Below, in pieces: positions 34,451-42,554 of a DNA stretch of 64,000 nucleotides. Positions within the stretch are counted from its first letter, which is position 1; each line of letters starts with the position of its first letter. Both the position numbers and the translations under genes were made by a program. The stretch is from Hyphomicrobiales bacterium (GTDB lineage: Bacteria > Pseudomonadota > Alphaproteobacteria > Rhizobiales > Rhizobiaceae), in contig QEVK01000002.1 of the NCBI GenBank assembly GCA_003577315.1, positions 62,001 through 126,000 of the forward strand, written 5' to 3'. The notes under the pieces are model-generated. The model made no database searches, was not told the DNA's origin, and saw only the letters and a program-made list of their open reading frames with translations.

Positions 34451-35110
34451 TCAGCCGGGCGCGGGCATGGCCGCCTGCGGCAGGCGGCAGCCGCGCGCGT
34501 CGATCTCGCGGCAGGAGCGGAATTCGAGGTCGTTGGTCAGGCAGATGCGCACTTCCGAAAGGTGGCGCCCGTCGCAGGAGACGGCGATGCCGTCCGCCTT
34601 CATGCCGGGGTTGGCGGCGAGGAACGCGGCCTCGACGCTCTCCGGCGCGATGCCGCGCGCGCGCGGCGGCGCCTCGAAGCGCTCGGGAACGGCCACGCGC
34701 TCATGCGCGGCGCGCACCAGCCGGAAGTAGTCGCGCTGGTCGAGGCCGGTGCAGGAGCCGTGCTTGCGCCACTGGTGGCCCATCAGCCCGGCCGAGGGCA
34801 TGATGTCGAGATATTGCCGCACCAGCGAGTCGGGCACGCGGTTCGGCCCCCTGTGAGCGCAGAACTCGGGCCAGCCGCTCTCGAATTGCGGCCACAGGCC
34901 GTGGACGACGAAGCCGAGGTCGCGGCCGTCGGCGCATTGCTGGCGGTTGGCGTTCTCGCCCTCGGTCTCGCAATAGCTCGGCGACCACGTCAGCGCCAGA
35001 ACGAGGAAGTCGTAGCCCTCGCCCCGCGGCGGCGCGTCCTCGCTCGAGGCGGACGGCGCGCAGGCGGCGAGCAGGGCGGTCAGGATCAGGGGCGCGACGG
35101 TGCGGCGCAT
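34451..35110 (-). CDS. Ribonuclease T2 family lipoprotein
   Basis: RNase T2 enzymes are acid or neutral secreted ribonucleases. The 219-residue protein carries both active-site segments, FVVHGLWPQFESG (CAS-1) and MGHQWRKHGSC (CAS-2), with the two catalytic histidines, plus several cysteines for disulfides. The N-terminus (LTALLAACAPS) has a lipobox, so it is probably an envelope lipoprotein. The ATG at 35110 overlaps the stop of the preceding gene by one base (TGATG). Two GTGs just upstream are alternatives. Confidence 0.9.
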   Translation of the reverse strand: MRRTVAPLILTALLAACAPSASSEDAPPRGEGYDFLVLALTWSPSYCETEGENANRQQCADGRDLGFVVHGLWPQFESGWPEFCAHRGPNRVPDSLVRQYLDIMPSAGLMGHQWRKHGSCTGLDQRDYFRLVRAAHERVAVPERFEAPPRARGIAPESVEAAFLAANPGMKADGIAVSCDGRHLSEVRICLTNDLEFRSCREIDARGCRLPQAAMPAPG

Positions 35111-35556
35111 CACCACAGGGCGGGGCGCAGCACCCGGCAGCGGCCGTCATAGACGTTCCAGCGGTCGAAGCCCGACACGCAGAACTCGACATTGCTGCCG
35201 ATGCCGGCGAAGCCCATCGGCCGCTCGATCACGTACCACACGTCGCGGCTGCGCCCGTCGGTCAGGTCGGCCCTGGCATGGCAGTAGCGCCGCTCGATCG
35301 GCCGCTCGTCGGCGATCTTCGGCTCGTGCCGGCTCTCGCGGATGTGGTGGAAATCGGCGATCCCGACATTGGCCAGATGCGGCACGTGATGCACCTGGTA
35401 GCGGAAGCGGCTGGCGATGCGGTCGAGCACGGCGTCGTGGCCGCAGATGCCCGGCGTGTCGATGGCGACCGCGACCGGATCGGCGGCCTCGGCCACCGCC
35501 GCGCCGCCGGCGAGCGCGAGCGTGGAAGCAAGCAGCAGTCGGGCGAGGCGGGTCAT
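35110..35556 (-). CDS. Small secreted cysteine-containing protein, unknown function
   Basis: I do not recognise a family. The 148-residue precursor has a signal peptide (about 1-24, ending AEAADP), and a mature part with four cysteines (GICGHD, RRYCHA, EFCVSG, DGRCRV), suggesting two disulfides. GGAGAG precedes the ATG at 35556. It overlaps the RNase T2 gene by one base, so the two products are made together. It might assist, inhibit or share a substrate with the nuclease; this is inference from linkage only. Confidence 0.75.
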   Translation of the reverse strand: MTRLARLLLASTLALAGGAAVAEAADPVAVAIDTPGICGHDAVLDRIASRFRYQVHHVPHLANVGIADFHHIRESRHEPKIADERPIERRYCHARADLTDGRSRDVWYVIERPMGFAGIGSNVEFCVSGFDRWNVYDGRCRVLRPALW

Positions 35557-35650
35557 GGATTCTCTCCGGGCAGTGGGTGACTCGTGCGCATCCAGGGGCG
35601 CGGGCAGTCTGATGAAAGCGGATGGTGCGGTCAAGCGGCCGCGTGCGGTC

Positions 35651-36496
35651 TCATTGTCGCGTCAGCCACGCCGTCCGCGCGCTGGCGCCGTCCTCGCCGA
35701 GCGCCTCGCGCAGCGCCGGCAGCAACGCCGCCATCTCGTCCTCCAGCACGAAGGGCGGGTTGACCACCACCATGCCGCAGCCGTCCAGCCGCGGCTCGGG
35801 CGAGGGCGCCCTGATCTCGAACGCGATGTCGAGCACCTTGGCGATGCCGGCCCCGCGCAGCCTGTCGCGGAACCGCTCCACCGCCGCCCGGTCCTTGACC
35901 GGATACCACAGCGCGTAGGTGCCGCCCGGCCAGCGGCGGTGGGCCCTTGCGAGGCCGTCCGCCAGCCGGTCGAACTCGCCCTCCTTCTCGAAGGGCGGAT
36001 CGACCAGCACCAGCCCGCGCTTCTCCTTGGGCGGCACGTGCGCGCCGAGCGCCAGCCACCCGTCGAGCGCGATGACCCGCACCTGCCAGTCGCCGGCGAA
36101 GCGCTGCTTCAGCGCGAGGGCGTCCTGCGGATGCAGCTCGATCGCCGTCAGCCGGTCGCCGTCGCGCAGGAGGCTGCGCGTCACCAGCGGCGAGCCGGGA
36201 TAGAAGCGCACGCCGCCTTCGGGGTTCAGCGCCCGCACCGCGTCGAGATAGGGGGCGAGCAGCGCCGCCGCCCCGGCGGGCAGCCTCGCCTCCAGCAGCC
36301 GGCCGACGCCGCCGCGCCATTCGCCGGTCCGCTGCGCCTCCTCGCCCGAAAGGTCGTAGAGCCCGATGCCGGCATGGGTGTCGATGACGCGGAACGCCCC
36401 CGGCTTGCGCTTCAGATACTCGACGATGCGCGCCAGCACCGCGTGCTTGACGACGTCGGCGAAGTTTCCGGCATGGAAGGCGTGGCGGTAGTTCAT
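35651..36496 (-). CDS. rlmJ: 23S rRNA (A2030-N6)-methyltransferase
   Basis: RlmJ methylates A2030 of 23S rRNA. The 281-residue protein starts MNYRHAFHAGNFADVVKHA, the family hallmark, has RVIDTHAGIGLYDL and the catalytic DPPF (LVLVDPPFEKEGEF, about residue 164), and the C-terminal GCGMVVVNPPF motif. It is full length. It lies 15 bases after purN and may be part of the purM-purN transcript. Confidence 0.93.
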   Translation of the reverse strand: MNYRHAFHAGNFADVVKHAVLARIVEYLKRKPGAFRVIDTHAGIGLYDLSGEEAQRTGEWRGGVGRLLEARLPAGAAALLAPYLDAVRALNPEGGVRFYPGSPLVTRSLLRDGDRLTAIELHPQDALALKQRFAGDWQVRVIALDGWLALGAHVPPKEKRGLVLVDPPFEKEGEFDRLADGLARAHRRWPGGTYALWYPVKDRAAVERFRDRLRGAGIAKVLDIAFEIRAPSPEPRLDGCGMVVVNPPFVLEDEMAALLPALREALGEDGASARTAWLTRQ

Positions 36497-36511
36497 CGGC
36501 GGCCGCGCCTG

Positions 36512-37201
36512 TCAGGGCGTCATGCGCGCCAGGCTCTCGATGTCGACGTCCTCGCCGGCCGGCCCGGGCGACAGGAGCACGCCGCCGGCGTGGACGCCGG
36601 AAAGCACGGCGCGGCCGTCCTCCATCCTCGCGCGCCCGTCCGCCACCAGCCGCAGCGCCAGCGGATAGAGCTTGTGCTCGGCCTGAAGCACGCGGCGGGC
36701 GAGCGTCTCCCCGGTGTCGCCGGGCAGCACCGGCACCGCCGCCTGGGCGATGATCGGGCCGGCGTCCATCTCGGCGGTGACGAAATGCACCGTGCAGCCG
36801 TGGACGCGCACGCCGCCCTCGAGCGCGCGGCGATGGGTGTCGAGCCCCGGATAGAGCGGCAGCAGCGAGGGGTGGATGTTGATGAGCCTGCCGGCCCACT
36901 TCTCGGTGAAGGCGGGCGAAAGCAGCCGCATGTAGCCGGCGAGGCACACGATGTCGGCCTGAAGCCGCGTCAGCTCCGCGTCGAGCGCGGCGTCGAGCGC
37001 GGCCTTGGTGGGATGCTCGGCGCGGGTGATGGCCCTGGCCTCGATGCCGAGCGCGGCGGCCGCGTTGAGGCCGCGCGCATCGGCCTTGTCGGAGATGACG
37101 GCCACGATCTCGGCCGGATAGGCCGGGTCGCCGACGGCCTCGGCCAGCGCGGCCATGTTGGAGCCGCGGCCGGAAATCAGGACGACGACGCGCTTTCTCA
37201 T
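36512..37201 (-). CDS. purN: Phosphoribosylglycinamide formyltransferase
   Basis: PurN transfers a formyl group from 10-formyl-THF to GAR in purine synthesis. The 229-residue protein has the VLISGRGSNMAAL phosphate loop, VCLAGYMRLLSP, NIHPSLLPLYPGLDTHRRAL with the catalytic His, and VHFVTAEMDAGPIIAQ with the catalytic Asp. It starts five bases after the purM stop; purM-purN is a standard pair. Confidence 0.95.
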   Translation of the reverse strand: MRKRVVVLISGRGSNMAALAEAVGDPAYPAEIVAVISDKADARGLNAAAALGIEARAITRAEHPTKAALDAALDAELTRLQADIVCLAGYMRLLSPAFTEKWAGRLINIHPSLLPLYPGLDTHRRALEGGVRVHGCTVHFVTAEMDAGPIIAQAAVPVLPGDTGETLARRVLQAEHKLYPLALRLVADGRARMEDGRAVLSGVHAGGVLLSPGPAGEDVDIESLARMTP

Positions 37202-37206
37202 GATGC

Positions 37207-38271
37207 TCACAACCCGATCTCGCCGCGATAGATGACGCCGGCCTCGCGGCGCGGCACGATGCGGCCGAGCGTCGTCACCGTCTCGCCGGCCTGCGCCAGC
37301 ACGGCCGCCACCTGCGCGGCCTGTCCGGCCGCCACCACCATCACCATGCCGATGCCGCAATTGAAGGTGCGCATCATCTCCGTCGGCGCGACGTTGCCGG
37401 TGGCGGCGAGCCAGGAGAAGACCGGCGGCACGTCGATCGCGTCGAGGTCGAGCTCGGCGGCATAGGCCGCGGGCAGCACGCGCGGGATGTTGTCGGGAAA
37501 GCCGCCGCCGGTGATGTGCGCCAGCGCCTTGACGCCGTGGGTGGAGCGGATCGCCGACAGGATCGCGCGCACATAGATGCGCGTCGGCGTCAGCAGCGCC
37601 TCGCCCAGCGTGCGCCCGGGCTCGAACGGGGCGGGGTCGCTCCAGGCCAGCCCCGAGCCGGCGACGATGCGCCGGACCAGCGAGAAGCCGTTGGAATGGA
37701 CGCCCGAGGAGGCGAGGCCGAGCAGCACGTCGCCCTCGACGATGTCGTCGGTGGGCAGCAGCTGCCCGCGCTCGGCCGCGCCCACGGCGAAGCCGGCGAG
37801 GTCGTAGTCGCCCTTGCCGTACATGCCCGGCATCTCGGCCGTCTCGCCGCCGATCAGCGCGCAGCCGGCCTGCCGGCAGCCCTCGGCGATGCCGGAGACG
37901 ATGGCCGCGCCCTGGTCGGGGTCGAGCTTGCCGGTGGCGAAATAGTCGAGGAAGAACAGCGGCTCCGCGCCCTGCACGACGAGGTCGTTGACGCACATGG
38001 CGACGAGATCGATGCCGACCGTGTCGTGGCGGTCGGCCTCGATGGCGACCTTGAGCTTGGTGCCGACGCCGTCGTTCGCCGCCACCAGCACCGGATCGGT
38101 GAAGCCGGCCGCCTTGAGGTCGAACAGGCCGCCGAAGCCGCCGATCTCGCCATCGGCGCCGGGCCGCCGCGTCGAGCGCACCAGCGGCTTGATCTTCTCG
38201 ACAAGCGCGTTGCCGGCGTCGATGTCGACACCGGCCGCTGCATAGGTGAGACCGGGTTTGTCTTCGCTCAT
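37207..38271 (-). CDS. purM: Phosphoribosylformylglycinamidine cyclo-ligase
   Basis: PurM closes the imidazole ring to form AIR, using ATP. The 354-residue protein shows [17 protein letters not shown] at the N-terminus, [30 protein letters not shown] split over the ATP site, [11 protein letters not shown] and [14 protein letters not shown]. The ATG at 38271 matches the family start. The 244 bases upstream, shared with a divergent phosphotransferase gene, contain an imperfect hairpin around TCTTCG-TG-CGAAGA (38309-38322). Confidence 0.95.
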   Translation of the reverse strand: MSEDKPGLTYAAAGVDIDAGNALVEKIKPLVRSTRRPGADGEIGGFGGLFDLKAAGFTDPVLVAANDGVGTKLKVAIEADRHDTVGIDLVAMCVNDLVVQGAEPLFFLDYFATGKLDPDQGAAIVSGIAEGCRQAGCALIGGETAEMPGMYGKGDYDLAGFAVGAAERGQLLPTDDIVEGDVLLGLASSGVHSNGFSLVRRIVAGSGLAWSDPAPFEPGRTLGEALLTPTRIYVRAILSAIRSTHGVKALAHITGGGFPDNIPRVLPAAYAAELDLDAIDVPPVFSWLAATGNVAPTEMMRTFNCGIGMVMVVAAGQAAQVAAVLAQAGETVTTLGRIVPRREAGVIYRGEIGL

Positions 38272-38515
38272 GGCGCGGCCGCCCCTTGGCATCGTTCCGT
38301 AAAGCCGGCTCTTCGCACGAAGACCGGCCGCCCGCAAGCAGGCGGCGGCCCCGCGCGGATCAAAACCCCGGGATAGGAGGGCCCGGGATGAGGGAGGCCG
38401 GCCGGCATCTTGATCGCCATGCCGGTTCGCCCCATCTATGGGCGCTGCCGCGCGGGAATCGCCCGCGCGCCGCGTGAGGCCGGACGCAGACGGCGGGGTG
38501 AGGGGACGAGGTGCC

Positions 38516-39046
38516 GTGACCATACCCAACTTCATCACCATCTTCCGCTTCCTGCTGGTGCCGGCGGTGGTGCTGTCGCTGCTGTCGGGCGACGTCGGCT
38601 GGGCGCTCGCCTTCTTCGTCGTCGCCGGCCTGTCGGACGCCGCCGACGGCTTCATCGCCCGCCAGTTCGACCAGCGCTCGGAGCTCGGCGCCTATCTCGA
38701 CCCCATGGCCGACAAGCTGCTCGTGGTCAGCGTCTTCCTGGTGCTGGGCTTCATGGGCGAGCTGCCGCTGTGGCTGGTCGTGGCCGCCGTTTCCCGCGAC
38801 GGGCTGATCGTCGCCGCCGTCATCCTTTCGACGGTCATGGGCAAGCCCGTCGAGATGAAGCCGCTGATGGTCTCCAAGGTCAACACCGCGGTGCAGATCG
38901 GCCTCGTCATCGCCGTGCTCGCCGAGCTTGCCCTGGCAACGGCCTTCGGCCCGGCGCGCCCGGCGCTGGTGATCCTGTCCGGACTCTTGACCGTGGCTTC
39001 GACTGCGGCCTATCTCGTGCAGTGGCTCAGGCATATGGGCCGTTGA
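38516..39046 (+). CDS. CDP-alcohol phosphatidyltransferase family protein
   Basis: The 176-residue membrane protein opens [15 protein letters not shown] and carries the family motif (DAADGFIAR, 8 residues, G, 3 residues, D, 3 residues, D; about 40-64). It is a second member beside pgsA. The alcohol acceptor cannot be read; cardiolipin-type synthesis is one possibility. The start is GTG at 38516 with GGGGACGAGG upstream; no ATG fits. It leads a plus-strand unit with an AI-2E family gene and hdaA. Confidence 0.88.
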   Translation: MTIPNFITIFRFLLVPAVVLSLLSGDVGWALAFFVVAGLSDAADGFIARQFDQRSELGAYLDPMADKLLVVSVFLVLGFMGELPLWLVVAAVSRDGLIVAAVILSTVMGKPVEMKPLMVSKVNTAVQIGLVIAVLAELALATAFGPARPALVILSGLLTVASTAAYLVQWLRHMGR

Positions 39047-39058
39047 GATGGGCAGCCG

Positions 39059-40189
39059 ATGAGCGAGAAGGACGCCGACATCAGGAGCCGGGTCGCCGAG
39101 GTCGTCATCGCGGCCGGCTGGCGGCGTCAGGTGCTGTTCTGGCTGGGGGCGGTCACCGCCCTCATCCTGTTCCTCTACGTCTTCTCCGCGATCCTGCTGC
39201 CGTTCCTGGCCGGCATGATCCTGGCCTACTTCCTCGACCCCATCGCCGACTGGCTGGAGAAGCACGGCCTGTCGCGGCTGGCGGCCGCGATCCTCATCCT
39301 GGTGATGTTCATCATCGTGCTGGCGCTGGCGCTGATGCTCATCATCCCCATCCTCGTCACGCAGCTCGCCGACTTCCTCGCCCGCCTGCCGGACTACCTG
39401 TCGCGGTTGCAGGTCCTCGTCACCTCGATCGACCCCGACTGGCTGAGCCAGACGCTGGGCGTCGATCCGGCCGCGCTGCGCGAGGGCGTGAACTCGCTGC
39501 TCACGCAGGGCGCGGGGTTCCTCAGCACCCTGTTCGCCTCGATCTGGAGCTCGGGCAAGACGCTGATCGACCTCGTCGGCCTGTTCGTCATCACCCCGGT
39601 CGTCGCCTTCTACATGCTGCTCGACTGGGACAAGATGATCGCCGCGGTCGACGACTGGATCCCGCGCGACCATCTTTCCACCGTGCGCGCCATCGCCCGC
39701 GACATCGACACCGCCGTCGCCGGCTTCGTGCGCGGGCAGGGCACGCTGTGCCTTATCCTCGGCGTGCTCTACGCCATCGGGCTGACGGCGGTGGGGCTGA
39801 ATTTCGGCCTGCTGATCGGCCTGTTCGCCGGCCTCGTCAGCTTCATCCCCTATGTCGGCTCGCTGCTTGGCCTGCTGTTGTCGGTGGGCGTGGCGCTCGT
39901 TCAGTTCTGGCCGGAATGGCACTGGGTGGTGGCCGTGGCGGCGATCTTCTTCGCCGGCCAGTTCATCGAGGGCAACATCCTTCAGCCCAACCTCGTGGGC
40001 AAGAGCGTCGGTCTGCATCCGGTGTGGCTGATGTTTGCGCTCGTCGCCTTCGGCGCGCTGTTCGGCTTCGTCGGCCTGCTGATCGCGGTGCCGGCGGCGG
40101 CGGCGGTCGGCGTGCTGGTGCGCTTCGGCCTGTCGCGCTACCTGGCCTCGCCGCTCTATCGCGGCCACGGCCCGTCCGGGAAGGCATGA
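39059..40189 (+). CDS. AI-2E family transporter (PerM-like)
   Basis: The 376-residue protein has about eight membrane segments, with the PerM/AI-2E pattern PFLAGMILAYFLDPIADWLE near residue 50 and the C-terminal GQFIEGNILQPNLVGKSVGLHP. Members of the family export signalling or other small molecules, or act as ion antiporters; the substrate here is unknown. It starts 12 bases after the phosphotransferase gene and overlaps or abuts hdaA. Confidence 0.9.
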   Translation: MSEKDADIRSRVAEVVIAAGWRRQVLFWLGAVTALILFLYVFSAILLPFLAGMILAYFLDPIADWLEKHGLSRLAAAILILVMFIIVLALALMLIIPILVTQLADFLARLPDYLSRLQVLVTSIDPDWLSQTLGVDPAALREGVNSLLTQGAGFLSTLFASIWSSGKTLIDLVGLFVITPVVAFYMLLDWDKMIAAVDDWIPRDHLSTVRAIARDIDTAVAGFVRGQGTLCLILGVLYAIGLTAVGLNFGLLIGLFAGLVSFIPYVGSLLGLLLSVGVALVQFWPEWHWVVAVAAIFFAGQFIEGNILQPNLVGKSVGLHPVWLMFALVAFGALFGFVGLLIAVPAAAAVGVLVRFGLSRYLASPLYRGHGPSGKA

Positions 40190-40194
40190 CGGCC

Positions 40195-40893
40195 ATGCGG
40201 CAGCTTCCGCTCGACCTCGCCCACAGCGAGGCAAGAAGCCGCGACGACCTCGTGGTCGGCCCGTCCAACGCCGAGGCCGCCGCGCTGGTCGACCGCTGGC
40301 CGGACTGGCCGTCGCCGGTCGCGGTGCTGGCCGGCCCGGCCGGCTCCGGCAAGTCGCATCTCGCCGCCGTCTGGCGTGAGGCGAGCGGGGCGACGGCGCT
40401 GCCGCCCGGCCGGCTCGGCCCGGAGGCGGTCGAGGCCGCGGGCCGCGGGCCGGTGCTGATCGACGACGTCGACGCCGCCCCGATCGACGAGACCGGCCTG
40501 TTCCACCTCGTCAACGCCGTGCGCCAGCACGACACCTTCCTGCTGATGACGTCGCGGCGCTTTCCGCTCGCCTGGGGCGTGAGCCTTCCCGACCTCGTCT
40601 CGCGGCTGAAGGCGGCGGCGACCGTCGAGATCCACGAGCCGGACGACGCGCTGCTCGCGGCGGTGACGACCAAGCTGTTCGCCGACCGGCAGGTCGAGGT
40701 CGAGCCGCATGTCGTCCAGTTCCTCGTGCGCCGCATCGAGCGCTCGCTGTCGAGCGCCATCGAGGCGGTGGCGCGGCTCGACCGCGCCGCGCTGGAGCGC
40801 AAGACGCGCATCACCCGCGCGCTCGCCGCGCAGGTGGTGGAGGCGATGGAGGCCGGACGGGGGGAGGAGGGCCGGCCGGACCCCGGCCCGTGA
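40195..40893 (+). CDS. hdaA: DnaA-like regulatory inactivator HdaA
   Basis: Hda proteins, with the beta clamp, trigger hydrolysis of DnaA-bound ATP and so prevent re-initiation of replication. The 232-residue protein has the clamp-binding motif QLPLDL at residues 3-8, an AAA+ P-loop GPAGSGKSHL (about 52), a Walker B-like VLIDDVDAAP and the C-terminal lid region. It lacks DnaA's DNA-binding domain IV. The ATG at 40195 has GGAAGG ten bases upstream; the ATG at 40186 (overlapping the previous stop) is an alternative. Confidence 0.88.
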   Translation: MRQLPLDLAHSEARSRDDLVVGPSNAEAAALVDRWPDWPSPVAVLAGPAGSGKSHLAAVWREASGATALPPGRLGPEAVEAAGRGPVLIDDVDAAPIDETGLFHLVNAVRQHDTFLLMTSRRFPLAWGVSLPDLVSRLKAAATVEIHEPDDALLAAVTTKLFADRQVEVEPHVVQFLVRRIERSLSSAIEAVARLDRAALERKTRITRALAAQVVEAMEAGRGEEGRPDPGP

Positions 40894-40900
40894 ATCCGGC

Positions 40901-42115
40901 TCAGACGGCCTCGGCGTCGTAGCCGTAGAGCCAGTCGAGATCGGCGGCGAGGCTTTCGGGCCGGCGCAGCGCCAGCACCGCGTCGCGGCCGAGCGCGACC
41001 GGCCCGCTCGCGTGCCAGACGAGGCGGTTGAACGCGCCGCGCCGCGCCACCTGCCGCACCCGCTCGCGCCGCGTCGCCTCGTAGCCGCGAAGCGCGCCGG
41101 CAAGGTCGTGCGGCCGCGCGGCGACGGCGGCCGCGAGCGCGGCCGCGTCCTCGATGGCCATCACCGCGCCCTGCGCCGCGTAGGGCCCCATGGCGTGCGC
41201 GGCATCGCCGATCAGCGCCAGGCCGGCCGGCTCGACCCAGGGCGCGTCGGCGTCCACCTCGTTGATCGGCCATGGCAGCCAGGTGTCGAGGCCGGCGGCA
41301 AGCGCGTCGATCTCGTCCGTGGCGCCCGAAATGACGGCTGGCGGCAGCATCCCGCGCGCCGCTCCGGCTCCCGCGTCCCCTGCCATGCTGCCGGAAGGGG
41401 CGGGCATGCAGCCGATGGCGACGAGGTTGACGATCTCGCCCCGGCGCAGCGGATAGGCGACGAGGTGGAAGCGCGGATGCAGGAACGCGCTCACCCGGTC
41501 GGCCGGCACGAGGTCGCCGCAGGCGTGCGGCGCGGCCGTCGCCCGCCAGGCGACGTAGCCGGAAAAGCGCTCCGGCCGTGCGAGGCTGCCGGTGCCGCGC
41601 AGGGCGGAGCGCACGCCGTCCGCCCCGACGGCGAGGTCGCAGGCGACCGTCCCGGTCGCGCCCTCGCGCTCGACCGTCAGCGACACGCCGCCGGGTCCGA
41701 AGGTCGCCCCGCGCACGCTCGCGCCGGTTTCGAGCGCGATCGCCGGATGGGCGAGCGCCGCCCCGGCGAGCACGTTGTGCAGGTCGGCGCGATGGACGGT
41801 CAGGTACGGCGCGCCCCAGCGGCGGGTGGCGGCCTCGCCGAGCGGCACCGAGGCGATGACGCGGCCGGAGCCGGCACGGCGCAGCTCGACCGAGCGCGGC
41901 TTGACGGCGGTCTGCTCCACGGCCTCCAGCAGGCCGAGGCGGGCGAGGATGCGGGTGGCGTTGGCCGAGAGCTGGATGCCGGCGCCGACCTCCTCCAGCC
42001 GCCCGGCGCGCTCGAAAATCCTGACGGAAAAGCCCCGGCGGGCGAAGGAGAGCGCGGCGGCGAGGCCGGCGATGCCCGCGCCCGCGACGGCGATCTGCCT
42101 TGACGGCGCGCTCAT
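40901..42115 (-). CDS. FAD-dependent monooxygenase (salicylate hydroxylase-like)
   Basis: The 404-residue protein belongs to the class A flavin hydroxylases. It has the dinucleotide motif IAVAGAGIAGLAAALSFARRG (split over residues 8-28), a DG-type motif CDLAVGADGVRSALR (about 155) and the FAD-binding GDAAHAMGPYAAQGAVMAIEDA block (about 285-305). The substrate is likely an aromatic or a cofactor precursor but cannot be assigned. It is followed on the same strand, upstream, by the zinc-finger gene 22 bases away. Confidence 0.88.
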   Translation of the reverse strand: MSAPSRQIAVAGAGIAGLAAALSFARRGFSVRIFERAGRLEEVGAGIQLSANATRILARLGLLEAVEQTAVKPRSVELRRAGSGRVIASVPLGEAATRRWGAPYLTVHRADLHNVLAGAALAHPAIALETGASVRGATFGPGGVSLTVEREGATGTVACDLAVGADGVRSALRGTGSLARPERFSGYVAWRATAAPHACGDLVPADRVSAFLHPRFHLVAYPLRRGEIVNLVAIGCMPAPSGSMAGDAGAGAARGMLPPAVISGATDEIDALAAGLDTWLPWPINEVDADAPWVEPAGLALIGDAAHAMGPYAAQGAVMAIEDAAALAAAVAARPHDLAGALRGYEATRRERVRQVARRGAFNRLVWHASGPVALGRDAVLALRRPESLAADLDWLYGYDAEAV

Positions 42116-42137
42116 GCGGCCTGTGCCGGCGGTTTCG

Positions 42138-42386
42138 TCACGCCGCGCGCGGGCGGTAGGTCACGCCTTCGGGCCTGGTTTGCGTCGCGTTCAGCGCGGG
42201 ATCGTAGCGGTAGAGCGTCGAGCAGTAGGGGCACACCTTCTCGTTGTCCTCGCCGAGGTCGAGATAGACGTGCGGGTGGTCGAAGGGCGGGTTGGCCCCC
42301 ACGCACTTGAACTCCTTCACGCCGATCTCGATGACGGCGTGGCCGGCGTCGTTCTGGAAGTGGGGAATCGTCGGGTGGTCGGCCAT
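42138..42386 (-). CDS. Zinc-finger (CHCC-type) domain protein
   Basis: The 82-residue protein has the zf-CHCC pattern: Cys in FKCVGANPPFDHPHVYLDL with a following His, and the CPYC pair in EKVCPYCSTLYRYD. It is related to the mitochondrial NDUFS6 zinc domain, and free-standing bacterial versions are common in alphaproteobacteria. A structural or complex I assembly role is possible. GGGAG precedes the ATG. Confidence 0.88.
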   Translation of the reverse strand: MADHPTIPHFQNDAGHAVIEIGVKEFKCVGANPPFDHPHVYLDLGEDNEKVCPYCSTLYRYDPALNATQTRPEGVTYRPRAA

Positions 42387-42554
42387 GACATGCTCCCGGA
42401 TGCTCTGCCGCTTTGTGCTGACGCCAGCGTTTGCAGCATAAACCGGCCCTTGGCAAGGGCGCGATATGAAACCGTCACAAAAGCCTGTCAGGAGGCAGCT
42501 TGACGAAATGCGCGCCTGCTGGTGCAGTCGCCGTCGGATGCTTCGGGTGGACAG

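Noticed and set aside
38309-38322. TCTTCG-CA-CGAAGA type palindrome upstream of purM as a purine operator
   Set aside because: It is short and I know of no purine regulator site of this form in alphaproteobacteria. It is mentioned only under purM.
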